Part shown: one piece after another, positions 1 to 9,554 of the stretch
Layout of the letters: each line of letters begins with the position of its first letter
Numbering within the stretch: position 1 is the first letter of the stretch
Assembly: GCA_023249305.1 (NCBI GenBank)
Contig: JAHFCU010000008.1
Span: forward strand, 1-64,000
Source: Gemmatimonadota bacterium
GTDB taxonomy: Bacteria; Gemmatimonadota; Gemmatimonadetes; Gemmatimonadales; Gemmatimonadaceae
Length of the DNA stretch: 64,000 nucleotides
Direction of reading: 5' to 3'
Notes under the pieces: generated by a model
Seen by the model: only the letters and a program-made list of their open reading frames with translations
What the model was told of the DNA's origin: nothing
The model's database searches: none
Made by a program: the position numbers and the translations under genes

Positions 1-1
1 C

Positions 2-274
2 CTCGAACGGCTTGCCGACGCCGGGGGCGGCGACGCGGCGACGCGCCGCACGCTCGAGCGGTTGATTCGAGAGGGCGACGATTTCGCCGCCGGGTTCGAC
101 CGCATGGCGTCGGAGCCGGAAGCGGACGGCACGACGTATGTGACGGAGTTCGTCGTCGAGGCGTCGTGGCGCAGTAGCGGCAAGGACATGGGCGCGCTGT
201 TCGACGTGCGTCTGCGCCTCGCACGCCAGGGCGAGGCGTGGATGCCGGCGGCGTACAGCGTCAGGGCGAGATAG
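2..274 (+). CDS. C-terminal part of a hypothetical protein (5' end outside window)
   Basis: Frame open from base 2 to TAG at 272-274; no recognisable family. Confidence 0.5.
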   Translation, partial: LERLADAGGGDAATRRTLERLIREGDDFAAGFDRMASEPEADGTTYVTEFVVEASWRSSGKDMGALFDVRLRLARQGEAWMPAAYSVRAR

Positions 275-280
275 GCTGAC

Positions 281-421
281 GCAGAGCACAACAGAAGGCA
301 ACAGAGGACGACAGAAAACAACAGTCGAGGACGGAATTGATCAGAGGGGAGCGGCAACGAACGCCGCGCCCCTCTGTTTCACTCTGTTGTTCTCTGTCGT
401 CCTCTGTTGTCCTCTGTTGTC
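281..421. repeat. Inverted decamer array (family A, copy 1) with inner hairpin
   Basis: Left arm CACAACAGAAGGCAACAGAGGACGACAGAAAACAACAG; right arm reverse-complements to GACAACAGAGGACAACAGAGGACGACAGAGAACAACAGAG; inner CAGAGGGG...CCCCTCTG. Confidence 0.85.
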
Positions 422-423
422 TT

Positions 424-3135
424 CTAACTCGCCAGATTGCGCAGCACATACTGCAGGATCCCGCCATGCCGGTAGTAATTCATCTCCTCCGGCGTATCAA
501 TGCGGCTCCGCACTTGGAACGTCTTCGTGGCGCCAGCGGCGCCCACGGCCTTCACCGTGAGCGTTGCGCGCGGCGTCATCGCGTCACTCATGCCCTCGAT
601 GGTGATCGCTTCAAAGCCGGTGAGGCCGAGCGACTGGCGCGTGTCGCCGTTGACGAACTCGAGCGGCAGCACTCCCATGCCCACGAGATTCGAGCGGTGA
701 ATGCGCTCGAACGACTCGGCGATGACGGCGCGCACGCCCAGCAGCATCGTTCCCTTCGCTGCCCAGTCGCGCGACGACCCAGTGCCGTATTCCTTACCGG
801 CGATGACGACCAGCGGCGTGCCGGCTTTCTTGTACGCCTCGCTCGCCTCGAAGAAACTCGTCGGCTCCGCGTCAGGCGCCGTCCGCGTCCACCATCCTTC
901 CATGCCCGGCGTCAGTTCGTTCTTGAGGCGGATGTTCGCGAACGTGCCGCGCATCATCACCTCGTGGTTGCCGCGCCGTGCGCCGTACGAGTTGAAGTCT
1001 TTCTTCTCGACGCCGAGCGACTTGAGCCAGACGCCCGCTGGCGACTTCTCGGCGATGGAACCGGCCGGCGAAATGTGATCGGTGGTGATGGAGTCGGCGA
1101 ACATGCCGAGCACGCGCGCGCCGCTGATCGGCTGCACGCCCGGCGGCGTCTTCGTCATTCCCGCGAAGTACGGCGGGTGCTTGACGTACGTGCTCTTGTC
1201 ATCCCACGCGTATCGGTCGCCCGTCGGCACAGGGATGGCCTTCCACTGCGCGTCCCCGCCGAACACGTCGGCGTACTGTTTCACGAAGTACTCGCGCTTC
1301 ACGCTCGACAGCACGACGTCCTCGACTTCCTTCGGTGTCGGCCAGATCTCGCGCAAGAAGACCTCTACCCCCTCCCCGTTCCTGCCAATCGGCTCGCTCT
1401 CAAAGTCAATATCCACGCGCCCAGCGAGCGCGTACGCGACGACGAGTGGCGGTGAGGCGAGGTAGTTGAAGCGCGTCTGCGGATTCACGCGCCCCTCGAA
1501 GTTGCGATTGCCGCTCAACACCGCGGCCACCGTCAGCTTGCCGTCGTCAATCCCTTTGCTGATCGCCTCTGGCAGCGGCCCCGAGTTGCCGATGCACGTC
1601 GTGCAGCCATAGCCGGCAATCTGGAAGCCGAGCGCGTCGAGGGCCGGCTGCACTCCCGCCTTCTCGAAGTAGTCCTTCGCGACCTTCGAGCCGGGTGCGA
1701 GCGAGGTCTTCACCCACGGTTTGCTGGTGAGCCCCTGCGCGACGGCCTTCTGCGCCACAAGGCCGGCGGCGAGCATGACACTCGGGTTCGATGTGTTCGT
1801 GCAGCTTGTGATCGCCGCGATCACGACCGCGCCGTCGGTGAGGTCAAACTCCTTGCCGCGATGCGCCAGATGCTGCCGCGTCGAGACGGGCGCGGGCTGG
1901 TTCTTCTTGGCCGCGGCCTCCGCCCGCTGCTCGAGATGCGCCTTGAGCGACGCGCCGTAGGCGGCCTTCATCTGCGTCAACGGGATGCGATCCTGCGGCC
2001 GCTTCGGGCCCGCGAGCGACGGCACCACCGTCGAAAGGTCGAGCGCGAGTGTGTCGCTGTACACGGGATCGGGCGATCCCGCCTCGCGGAACAGCCCCTG
2101 CGCCTTGCAGTACGCCTCGACGAGCTTTACGTGATGCTCGTCGCGCCCGGAGAGGCGCAGGTACTTGAGCGTCTCATCGTCCACGGGGAAGAAGCCCATC
2201 GTCGCGCCGTACTCGGGAGACATGTTGGCAATCGTCGCGCGGTCAGCGAGTGACAACCCCGCCAGCCCGTCGCCGAAGTACTCGACGAATTTCCCGACAA
2301 CCTTCTTCTTCCGCAGCATCTCCGTGCAGGTGAGCACGAGGTCGGTCGCCGTCGCGCCGGCCGGCAGCTTGCCCGTGAGCTTGAACCCGATCACTTCGGG
2401 AATCAGCATCGACACGGGCTGGCCGAGCATCGCCGCCTCGGCTTCGATGCCACCCACGCCCCAGCCGAGTACGCCGAGGCCGTTGATCATCGTCGTGTGC
2501 GAGTCGGTGCCGACGAGCGAGTCACAATACGCCTCGCCCGTCTCCTTGTTCACGAAGACGACCTGCCCCAGGTACTCCAGGTTCACCTGATGGCAGATGC
2601 CGGTGCCCGGCGGCACGGCGCGAAAGTTCTTCAACGCCGTTTGGCCCCAGCGCAGGAACTGGTAGCGCTCGCGGTTGCGCTCGTACTCGAGGTTCACGTT
2701 GATCATGAACGCCGCGTCGGTGCCGTACTCGTCAATCTGCACCGAGTGGTCAATGACGAGGTCCACCGGCTGCAGTGGATTGATCTTGCGCGCGTCTCCG
2801 CCAAGGGTGGCGAGCGCGTCGCGCATCGCGGCGAGGTCCACCACGCAGGGAACGCCCGTGAAGTCCTGCAGCAACACGCGGCTCGTGCGGAAGGCGATTT
2901 CCTTGTCCACCGGCGTCTGCACGTTCCACGTCGCGAGCGTCTCGACGTCCGCCTTCTTCACGAAGGCTCCGTCCTCGTTGCGCAGCAGGTTCTCGAGGAG
3001 AACCTTGAGCGAGAAGGGCAGGGTGCGCGCGGTGCTGCCGGGCAGTCCCCCGACGGCGTCGAGCCGATAGTAGGTGTACGACTTGCCGTCGACAGTGAGC
3101 GTCGTGCGGCTTCCAAAGCTGTTGGAGGTTGCCAT
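424..3135 (-). CDS. acnA: Aconitate hydratase
   Basis: 903 aa; [58 protein letters not shown]. Confidence 0.97.
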   Translation of the reverse strand: MATSNSFGSRTTLTVDGKSYTYYRLDAVGGLPGSTARTLPFSLKVLLENLLRNEDGAFVKKADVETLATWNVQTPVDKEIAFRTSRVLLQDFTGVPCVVDLAAMRDALATLGGDARKINPLQPVDLVIDHSVQIDEYGTDAAFMINVNLEYERNRERYQFLRWGQTALKNFRAVPPGTGICHQVNLEYLGQVVFVNKETGEAYCDSLVGTDSHTTMINGLGVLGWGVGGIEAEAAMLGQPVSMLIPEVIGFKLTGKLPAGATATDLVLTCTEMLRKKKVVGKFVEYFGDGLAGLSLADRATIANMSPEYGATMGFFPVDDETLKYLRLSGRDEHHVKLVEAYCKAQGLFREAGSPDPVYSDTLALDLSTVVPSLAGPKRPQDRIPLTQMKAAYGASLKAHLEQRAEAAAKKNQPAPVSTRQHLAHRGKEFDLTDGAVVIAAITSCTNTSNPSVMLAAGLVAQKAVAQGLTSKPWVKTSLAPGSKVAKDYFEKAGVQPALDALGFQIAGYGCTTCIGNSGPLPEAISKGIDDGKLTVAAVLSGNRNFEGRVNPQTRFNYLASPPLVVAYALAGRVDIDFESEPIGRNGEGVEVFLREIWPTPKEVEDVVLSSVKREYFVKQYADVFGGDAQWKAIPVPTGDRYAWDDKSTYVKHPPYFAGMTKTPPGVQPISGARVLGMFADSITTDHISPAGSIAEKSPAGVWLKSLGVEKKDFNSYGARRGNHEVMMRGTFANIRLKNELTPGMEGWWTRTAPDAEPTSFFEASEAYKKAGTPLVVIAGKEYGTGSSRDWAAKGTMLLGVRAVIAESFERIHRSNLVGMGVLPLEFVNGDTRQSLGLTGFEAITIEGMSDAMTPRATLTVKAVGAAGATKTFQVRSRIDTPEEMNYYRHGGILQYVLRNLAS

Positions 3136-3279
3136 GGCCGTGTGGTCTAGTCGCCCGCTGAATCAGGTGCGGGGCGGGGTGATGGCCTAAGCCACTGGAC
3201 GCCGGAGGAAACGCGGCGGCCAGGCTACATCAATTATAGCGGACGGACGCTCCGCGGCGAGGGGAGCGACGCGAGCGCG

Positions 3280-4395
3280 CTAATCGCCGAGGACCTTGAA
3301 CTCCATCGTGCGGTGCCGCTGCCCGTCGCCGTCAATCACCTCGACGTTGATCGCCTGCACGGGGCACTCCTGCACAAACGCGCCGTCGGCGCGCGACCAC
3401 TCGAGCGTGCCGCCCACGGCCGTGGCCTTGCCGTCGGCGTCCATCTGCATCACGTCGGGCGCGAGGACTGCGCACATCCCGCAGCCCGTGCACCGCGCGC
3501 GGTCCACCGACACCTCGACACGGCGCCGCGGAAAGACGCCGCCCGAGGCATACAGTGTGTCGCCCACGCCATCGAGCACTTCGCAGGCGGCGGCGTAGCC
3601 GGCGTCCATCATCGCGCGGGTGTGCGCGAAGCTGAACCAGTTGAACTTCCACACGGCCGGTCGCACAAGAAGGAGCGGCGGCCCGCTCCACGTGGCGAGT
3701 TGCATCTGCTGCAACGAGCGCATCATCAGCTGCGCCGAGCGCATGAAGATGGACGCGAACCCTTTCTCGCGCACGCGGCGCGCCGCCGCGAGGCTGGTGC
3801 TCCCGACGTCCACGGCGATCACCGCATCGACGTTGCGTGATGCTGCGAGTGCGGGCGTGTTCTCCATCACGCCGCCGTCCACGCACGTGCGCCCATGAAT
3901 CACGCGCGGCGGGAAGAAGCCGGGCAGCGCACACGAGGCATACACCGCGTCAGCCACGCGTGCGTCCTGCAGTCCGGGCAACCCCCACACGACCTGCGAT
4001 CCGCGCTCAAGGTCCACGGTATTCACGAGCAGGGAGATCGAGAGGTCGCGAAACGTGCCCTCTGGCGACAGGCTGTCCACGATGGCCTGCAGCGGCTGCT
4101 CGAGATAGAGCGACGTGGCGAGCATCCGCTTCACCACCATGCCCATGTGGTCAATGCGGAACAGGTCGGGCTTCCGCAGCGACAGCGCGCGTGCTTCCAT
4201 CTGCTTGATGGTCAGGCCGCGCACGTACGCCGCGGCGATCAGCGCGCCGATGCTCGTGCCGGCGATGACCGTGGGGCGAATGCCGCGCTCTTCGAGCGCG
4301 CGCAGCACGCCGATGTGCGCGAAACCCTTCAGTCCGCCGCCGCCGAGGACGAGCGCGACGCGCGGCGGGATACCGGTCGCCGGTGGTCCTGTCAC
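3280..4395 (-). CDS. Patatin-like phospholipase with C-terminal 4Fe-4S ferredoxin domain
   Basis: GGGGLKGFAHIGVL, GTSIGAL and DGG patatin motifs; C-terminal CTGCGMC...ECPVQAI. Confidence 0.9.
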   Translation of the reverse strand: MTGPPATGIPPRVALVLGGGGLKGFAHIGVLRALEERGIRPTVIAGTSIGALIAAAYVRGLTIKQMEARALSLRKPDLFRIDHMGMVVKRMLATSLYLEQPLQAIVDSLSPEGTFRDLSISLLVNTVDLERGSQVVWGLPGLQDARVADAVYASCALPGFFPPRVIHGRTCVDGGVMENTPALAASRNVDAVIAVDVGSTSLAAARRVREKGFASIFMRSAQLMMRSLQQMQLATWSGPPLLLVRPAVWKFNWFSFAHTRAMMDAGYAAACEVLDGVGDTLYASGGVFPRRRVEVSVDRARCTGCGMCAVLAPDVMQMDADGKATAVGGTLEWSRADGAFVQECPVQAINVEVIDGDGQRHRTMEFKVLGD

Positions 4396-4432
4396 GGCGT
4401 GCGGCGGCTGAGGTGCGGCGTGTACGGAGCGG

Positions 4433-4774
4433 CTACTGCAGGAACTGGTAGAGTCCCCAGAGGAAGACCACCGCGCCGCTGACGCTGATCAGCGTGCCGG
4501 CGCTGCCGCCGACCACGGCGCCGGTGAGCATGGCGGCGCCCCCGACGATCATCATCGCCCGGTTCTGCTTGGTGTCCTGGCGGAACGGCACGGGTGTCGG
4601 CACTGGCGCGGGCGCGTTGAGTGTATTGCGCACCCCAACCGTCATGTTGGCGAGCACGGGCGCAGCCGACACGCGCATCGTCGGCGCGCCCTGCGCGAGT
4701 GCAAACGCGGGCAACGATGCCGCAACGATCGCGGCGAAAAGGGCGAAGCGAAGGATCTTCATCATGTGCTCCAT
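4433..4774 (-). CDS. Small secreted/membrane protein with signal peptide
   Basis: Signal peptide FALFAAIVAASLPAFALA|QGAP; C-terminal hydrophobic segments. Confidence 0.6.
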   Translation of the reverse strand: MEHMMKILRFALFAAIVAASLPAFALAQGAPTMRVSAAPVLANMTVGVRNTLNAPAPVPTPVPFRQDTKQNRAMMIVGGAAMLTGAVVGGSAGTLISVSGAVVFLWGLYQFLQ

Positions 4775-4862
4775 GAAGCGGGGTGCAGGTGTATCGGTCC
4801 TTCGGTAGCTTTACCGACGATACATCATCGCCGTTCCCTTTGTCACCCCACGGGCCCTCCAG

Positions 4863-6179
4863 ATGAGCGTTGCACCCCACTCTTCGCCCACCCTCGACGC
4901 TGACCGCGGCCTCACGCGCGCCATCGGTGTCTGGGGCCTCGCCGCCGCCGTGTTCAACACCACGGTCGGAGGCGGGATCTTCCGGCTCCCCGGTTCGGTC
5001 ACGGGGCTGATCGGCCCGTCGGCGCCGCTGGTCTACGTGATTTGCGCGCTAGCCATGGGGCTCGTCGTCCTCTGCTTCGCCGAGGCGGGAAGCCGCGTGT
5101 CGATGACGGGTGGCCCGTACGCCTACGTCGAGCTGGTCTTCGGCCCATACGCGGGCTTCATGAGTGGCGTCCTCCTCTGGCTGCTCGGCACGACCGCCAT
5201 GGCGTCGGTGTCGAGCGCCTACGCGGGCTTCATCGGCACGCTCATTCCCGCCCTCGGCCAGCCAGTGCCGCGCGCGCTCGTGCTCGCCGTCAGCTTCACC
5301 TTTCTGGCCGCCGTCAACGTGCGCGGCGTCAAACAAGGTACACGGCTTATCGCCGTGGTGAGCATCGCCAAGCTGCTGCCGCTCCTCACGCTCGTCGCCG
5401 TCGGCGCCGTGGCCATCGCGCCCGCGCATCTCGTGGTCGAGAGCATGCCCGCGGCCAGTTCGTTCGCGCGGACTTCCATCGTGCTCATCTTCGCCTTCAC
5501 AGGTGTCGAGAGTGCGCTCGTGCCGTCCGGCGAAATGAAAGAGCCCTCGCGCACGGTGCCGCGCGCGCTGGCCATCGCGATGATCGGCGTCACCGCTCTC
5601 TACATCTCCATCCAGTTGGTCGCGCAGGGTGTGCTCGGCGTCGAGGAACTCGCCGCTGCGAAAGCGGCGCCGCTCGCCGCCGTCGCCGACCGGCTGATGG
5701 GATCGCCCGGCCGGCTCCTGCTCCTCATCGGCGCCGCGGTCTCGACGTTCGGCTATATGTCGGGCATGACGCTGGCCATGCCGCGCGCGCTTTTCGCGTT
5801 CGGGCGCGACGGCTTCCTCCCGCGCCAAATGGCCGCGGTCCACTCGGCCTTCCATACGCCGTGGCTCGCCATCGTCCTGCAGTCGGCCGTCGTCTGCGTG
5901 CTCGCGGTCGTCAACGAGTTCGAGGCGCTGGCGGTGCTCGCCAACCTGTCGGCGCTGCTGCTCTACTTTGTCTGCGCCGTCGCTGCGTGGGAGCTGCGCC
6001 GCCGCGGCGTGCAGAACGAGGGCACGACGCCGTTTAACCTGCCGCTCGGCCCGACTGTTCACGTGCTCACGTGCGTCGTCATCGCGTGGCTGCTGACGAG
6101 CATCACGGCCGCCGAGTGGCGCTCGGTGGGCACGGTGCTCGTGGTCGCGACTGTCCTGTTCTTCTTCCGGCGCAAATGA
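4863..6179 (+). CDS. APC-family amino acid permease
   Basis: Polytopic; TTVGGGIFRLPGSV near N-terminus typical of APC transporters. Confidence 0.9.
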   Translation: MSVAPHSSPTLDADRGLTRAIGVWGLAAAVFNTTVGGGIFRLPGSVTGLIGPSAPLVYVICALAMGLVVLCFAEAGSRVSMTGGPYAYVELVFGPYAGFMSGVLLWLLGTTAMASVSSAYAGFIGTLIPALGQPVPRALVLAVSFTFLAAVNVRGVKQGTRLIAVVSIAKLLPLLTLVAVGAVAIAPAHLVVESMPAASSFARTSIVLIFAFTGVESALVPSGEMKEPSRTVPRALAIAMIGVTALYISIQLVAQGVLGVEELAAAKAAPLAAVADRLMGSPGRLLLLIGAAVSTFGYMSGMTLAMPRALFAFGRDGFLPRQMAAVHSAFHTPWLAIVLQSAVVCVLAVVNEFEALAVLANLSALLLYFVCAVAAWELRRRGVQNEGTTPFNLPLGPTVHVLTCVVIAWLLTSITAAEWRSVGTVLVVATVLFFFRRK

Positions 6180-7372
6180 GCGACGTCGATCCGCTGCTCG
6201 CTTTTCGCGCCGAGTTCCCGATCCTCGAACGCTGCTGCTATCTGGTGAGCAACTCGCTGGGGGCGATGCCGCGCGCCGTCCCCGATCGCCTCGCTGAGTA
6301 CGTGGACGCTTGGAGCGAGCGCGGCGTGCGTGCGTGGGCCGAGGGCTGGTGGGAGATGCCGGTCACTGTGGGGAACGAAATGGCGCCGCTGATCGGCGCG
6401 TACCCCGGCGAAGTCGCGATGGTTCCCACTGTCACCCTCGCGCAGGTGGCGGTGCTTTCGGCGCTCGACTATCCGCGCGAGCGCGGCACGGTGGTGATGA
6501 CCGCACTCGATTTTCCGTCGGTGCGCTATGCCATCGAACAGATGGCGCCACGGCTCGGCGCGCGGGTGGAGGTCGTGCCCAGCGACGACGGGATCACCAT
6601 CGATGGCGACCGGTTGTGCGCGGCCATCACGGAGCGCACGCGGCTCGTGGCCATCTCGCACGTGCTCTTTCGCTCCGCGTCCATTCTCGATGTGCAGCGC
6701 ATTTGCTCCCACGCGCACGCGATGGGCGCGCTGGTATCGCTCGACGGATACCATGCTGTGGGCGTGATGCCGGTGGATGTCCGCGCGATCGGCTGTGATT
6801 TCTACAGCGCCGGTGTGTTGAAGTGGCTCTGCGGCGGGCCCGGCGGTTCGTTCCTGTGGGCATCGCCCGCAATGAGCGCGGCGCACACGCCGGCGCTTAC
6901 CGGGTGGCAGGCGCACGCGCGTCCGTTCGCGTTCGCCGACCAGATGGACTACGCCGCCGGCGCGTGGCGTTGGCTCGGCGGCACACCGGTGGTGCCGGCG
7001 CTCTACGCCAACCTCGAAGGCCCGCGATTGCTGGGGCGCGCCGGCATGCAGGCGGTGCGCGCCAAGTCGGTGCGCCAGACGTCGCAGCTGATCGCGCTCG
7101 CCGACGCGCGCGGCTACCCCGTGTCAGCACCGCGTGACGCCCCCCAGCGCGGCGGCACGGTCGCCTGCGACGTGCCGCACGCGGCCGAGGTCGCGCGCAC
7201 CCTGCTCGCGCGCGACGTCGTGATTGACTACCGGCCGGGCGCCGGCATTCGCGTCGCTCCGCATTTCTACACCAGCAATGCGGAAGTGGAGCGTGCCGTC
7301 GGCGAGATTGATGACATCCTGCGCACCGGCGCGTGGCGCGCGTTCGAGGGCGTGCGGTCCACCGTCATCTAG
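6176..7372 (+). CDS. Kynureninase-like PLP-dependent class V aminotransferase
   Basis: ATGA overlap with upstream permease; NSLGAMP, DGYHAVG, SAGVLKWLCGGPGGSFLW. Confidence 0.8.
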   Translation: MSDVDPLLAFRAEFPILERCCYLVSNSLGAMPRAVPDRLAEYVDAWSERGVRAWAEGWWEMPVTVGNEMAPLIGAYPGEVAMVPTVTLAQVAVLSALDYPRERGTVVMTALDFPSVRYAIEQMAPRLGARVEVVPSDDGITIDGDRLCAAITERTRLVAISHVLFRSASILDVQRICSHAHAMGALVSLDGYHAVGVMPVDVRAIGCDFYSAGVLKWLCGGPGGSFLWASPAMSAAHTPALTGWQAHARPFAFADQMDYAAGAWRWLGGTPVVPALYANLEGPRLLGRAGMQAVRAKSVRQTSQLIALADARGYPVSAPRDAPQRGGTVACDVPHAAEVARTLLARDVVIDYRPGAGIRVAPHFYTSNAEVERAVGEIDDILRTGAWRAFEGVRSTVI

Positions 7373-7386
7373 CGATACCGCGGCGG

Positions 7387-7415
7387 TTGCGGCCCCCTCG
7401 CGGCGCCGATAGCTT
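7387..7415 (+). promoter_or_regulatory. Promoter TTGCGG-N17-TAGCTT, apparently leaderless
   Basis: -10 box ends 6 nt before ATG at 7422. Confidence 0.5.
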
Positions 7416-7421
7416 CGCCGC

Positions 7422-7649
7422 ATGCCAACTCCCCCACGCAAGCTGCGCAAGCAGTACGTCAACGCCGAGTATCCCAAGCTCGTGCTGCGGTTCGAGGACG
7501 GCCACGAGATTCGCATCGTCAAGGGCACCGGCAAGACCTTCGACTGCTGGTCCGGCGAGTCCATCAAGCTGCTGGCCGTCATCGATCCCGAGGAGCGCGA
7601 ACGGACGCACGTCGGCACGAAGAAGGCCGATGAGTTCGATGATGCCTGA
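7422..7649 (+). CDS. Small conserved-looking protein (75 aa)
   Basis: Complete ORF just after promoter-like sequence; ordered composition. Confidence 0.6.
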   Translation: MPTPPRKLRKQYVNAEYPKLVLRFEDGHEIRIVKGTGKTFDCWSGESIKLLAVIDPEERERTHVGTKKADEFDDA

Positions 7650-8544
7650 GCGCGCGATGCGCTTTCGTTCGGCAGCACTGGTCCTTGCGCTGCTCGGCGC
7701 CTCAGGCGCGCGCGCCGTCGCGCAGAACACGACGGTGGTGGCAACGCTGCAGCAAAGACTGCGCGAGATCGCCGATGCCCACCACGGCGTCGTCGGCTAC
7801 AGTATCACCAACCTGGTCACAGGCGAGCACCTCGAGCGTCACGGCAACGAGACGTTTTCCACGGCGTCGTTGATCAAGGTGCCGGTGCTCGTCGCGCTCT
7901 TCGATCTTGCGGAGAAGAAGCAGTTGTCGCTCGACGATCCGGTGGTGCTCACTGAGATCGACAAAGTCGGCGGCACCGGGCAGCTGCGCGGCCTGCACAC
8001 GCCGCTCACCCTGCACCTGTGGGACGCCGCGTGGCTGATGTCCGTGCTCAGCGACAACACGGCGACGAACTTGATCCTCGACCGCATCAAGATCCGCCGC
8101 GTCTGGCAGAAGATGGAAGCGCTGGGCCTGCCGCACACGAAAGTGTTCTCCGCCTCCATGATTCGCATTGCCAGCGTCGCCCCCGACAGTTCGGCAAAGT
8201 ATGGCCTCGGCGTGACGACTCCTAACGAGATGGCGCAGCTCTTCGAGTTGCTGGTGCAGGGCAAGGCCGTGAGCCCGGCGGCCGACTCGACCATGCTGTG
8301 GATCCTGCAACACAATGACGACGACACCAAGCTGGCGCGCTTCACCTACGGCGTGACGCTGGCGCACAAAACTGGCCAGACCGAAGCGGTGCGCACGGAC
8401 TGCGGTGTCTTCCACTTGCCTGCACCGGTGATCACCTGCGTGCTCACCAAGGACAACGCCGACAAACGCTACGCCGCGGACAGCGAGGGAAACGCGGTCA
8501 TTGGACGCATCGGAGAGGCCGTCGTGAAAGCGTGGAAGCCCTGA
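7642..8544 (+). CDS. Class A beta-lactamase-like serine hydrolase
   Basis: STASLIK (SxxK), SDNTATN (SDN), HKTG (KTG); signal peptide ARAVA|QNTT; start approximate. Confidence 0.85.
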   Translation: MPERAMRFRSAALVLALLGASGARAVAQNTTVVATLQQRLREIADAHHGVVGYSITNLVTGEHLERHGNETFSTASLIKVPVLVALFDLAEKKQLSLDDPVVLTEIDKVGGTGQLRGLHTPLTLHLWDAAWLMSVLSDNTATNLILDRIKIRRVWQKMEALGLPHTKVFSASMIRIASVAPDSSAKYGLGVTTPNEMAQLFELLVQGKAVSPAADSTMLWILQHNDDDTKLARFTYGVTLAHKTGQTEAVRTDCGVFHLPAPVITCVLTKDNADKRYAADSEGNAVIGRIGEAVVKAWKP

Positions 8545-9467
8545 CGGGCCACGTGGACGACCAACCCCGCGTTGTGCACTGGTCTCCTGGCCTCGCGGCG
8601 CAGCGCCGCGATCGCGCGATTGTCGCCCTCGAGAGTTCGGTGTTCGCGCAAGGTCTGCCGGTTCCCGCGAACCGCGAAGCCCACCGCCGCATGTGCGAAG
8701 CGGTGCTCGCCCACCACGCAGCCCCTGCCGTGCTCGCTGTCCTGCGCGGCGTGCCAACGATCGGCCTCGAAGGCGACGACCTCGAGCGTTTTCTCCGGCG
8801 CGACGGCGTCACCAAGGTCTCGGCGCGCGATTTGGGCTGGGCTGCCGCGCGCGCCCTCGACGGTGCCACCACAGTGGCGGCATCGCTCGCGCTCTGCACT
8901 GCTTCCGGCCTCGACGTCTTCGCGACGGGTGGCATCGGCGGCGTCCACCGCGAGCCACCGTACGACGAGTCGGCCGACCTGCTCGAGCTCGCGCGCTCAC
9001 CGGTCATCGCCGTGTGCGCAGGCGCGAAGTCCGTCCTCAATCTGGCGGCGACGCTCGAACGGCTCGAGAGCTACGGAGTTGCGGTCATCGGCTTCGGCAC
9101 TGACGAGTTCCCGGGCTTCTTCGCGCGCCACACCCGGCTCGCCGTGACGGCATCCACCGATGATCCGGCGGTCATCGCGCAGGCCTTCCGAACGCACCGT
9201 GACTTGGGACGGCCCGGCGCCATGCTCGTCGTACAGCCCCCGCCGGCGGATACGGCGCTTGACGCGCAGCTCGTCGAGGATGCCGTACGGCGTGCGCTCG
9301 GTGAGGCGCGGGACGCGGGGGTCAAGGGCGGCGCGGTGACGCCGTTTCTGCTGGCTGCCGTCGACCGCGAGACGCGCGGCGCATCGCTCCAGGCCAACCT
9401 CGCCCTGCTCGAGGCCAATGCCGCGCTGGCCGCTCGCATTGCCGTAGCCTTGCGCGAAGCCGGATGA
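8532..9467 (+). CDS. psuG: Pseudouridine-5'-phosphate glycosidase
   Basis: IVALESSVFAQGLPVPANREAHRR, FATGGIGGVHRE, KGGAVTPFLL. Confidence 0.93.
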   Translation: MEALTGHVDDQPRVVHWSPGLAAQRRDRAIVALESSVFAQGLPVPANREAHRRMCEAVLAHHAAPAVLAVLRGVPTIGLEGDDLERFLRRDGVTKVSARDLGWAAARALDGATTVAASLALCTASGLDVFATGGIGGVHREPPYDESADLLELARSPVIAVCAGAKSVLNLAATLERLESYGVAVIGFGTDEFPGFFARHTRLAVTASTDDPAVIAQAFRTHRDLGRPGAMLVVQPPPADTALDAQLVEDAVRRALGEARDAGVKGGAVTPFLLAAVDRETRGASLQANLALLEANAALAARIAVALREAG

Positions 9468-9486
9468 CGCCGCCGGCCACCCCCCG

Positions 9487-9516
9487 TTGAATGCGCTGCG
9501 CACGCCCGTTTACCTT
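9487..9516 (+). promoter_or_regulatory. Promoter TTGAAT-N18-TACCTT
   Basis: Upstream of TPR gene, which has AGGAGGT Shine-Dalgarno and ATG 9555. Confidence 0.5.
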
Positions 9517-9554
9517 GCGGTCAACCCTCAACGTCGCAGGAGGTCAGTCGAACG

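Noticed and set aside
337-1455. 372-aa plus-strand ORF opposite acnA
   Set aside because: Begins in repeat DNA and runs antisense to aconitase
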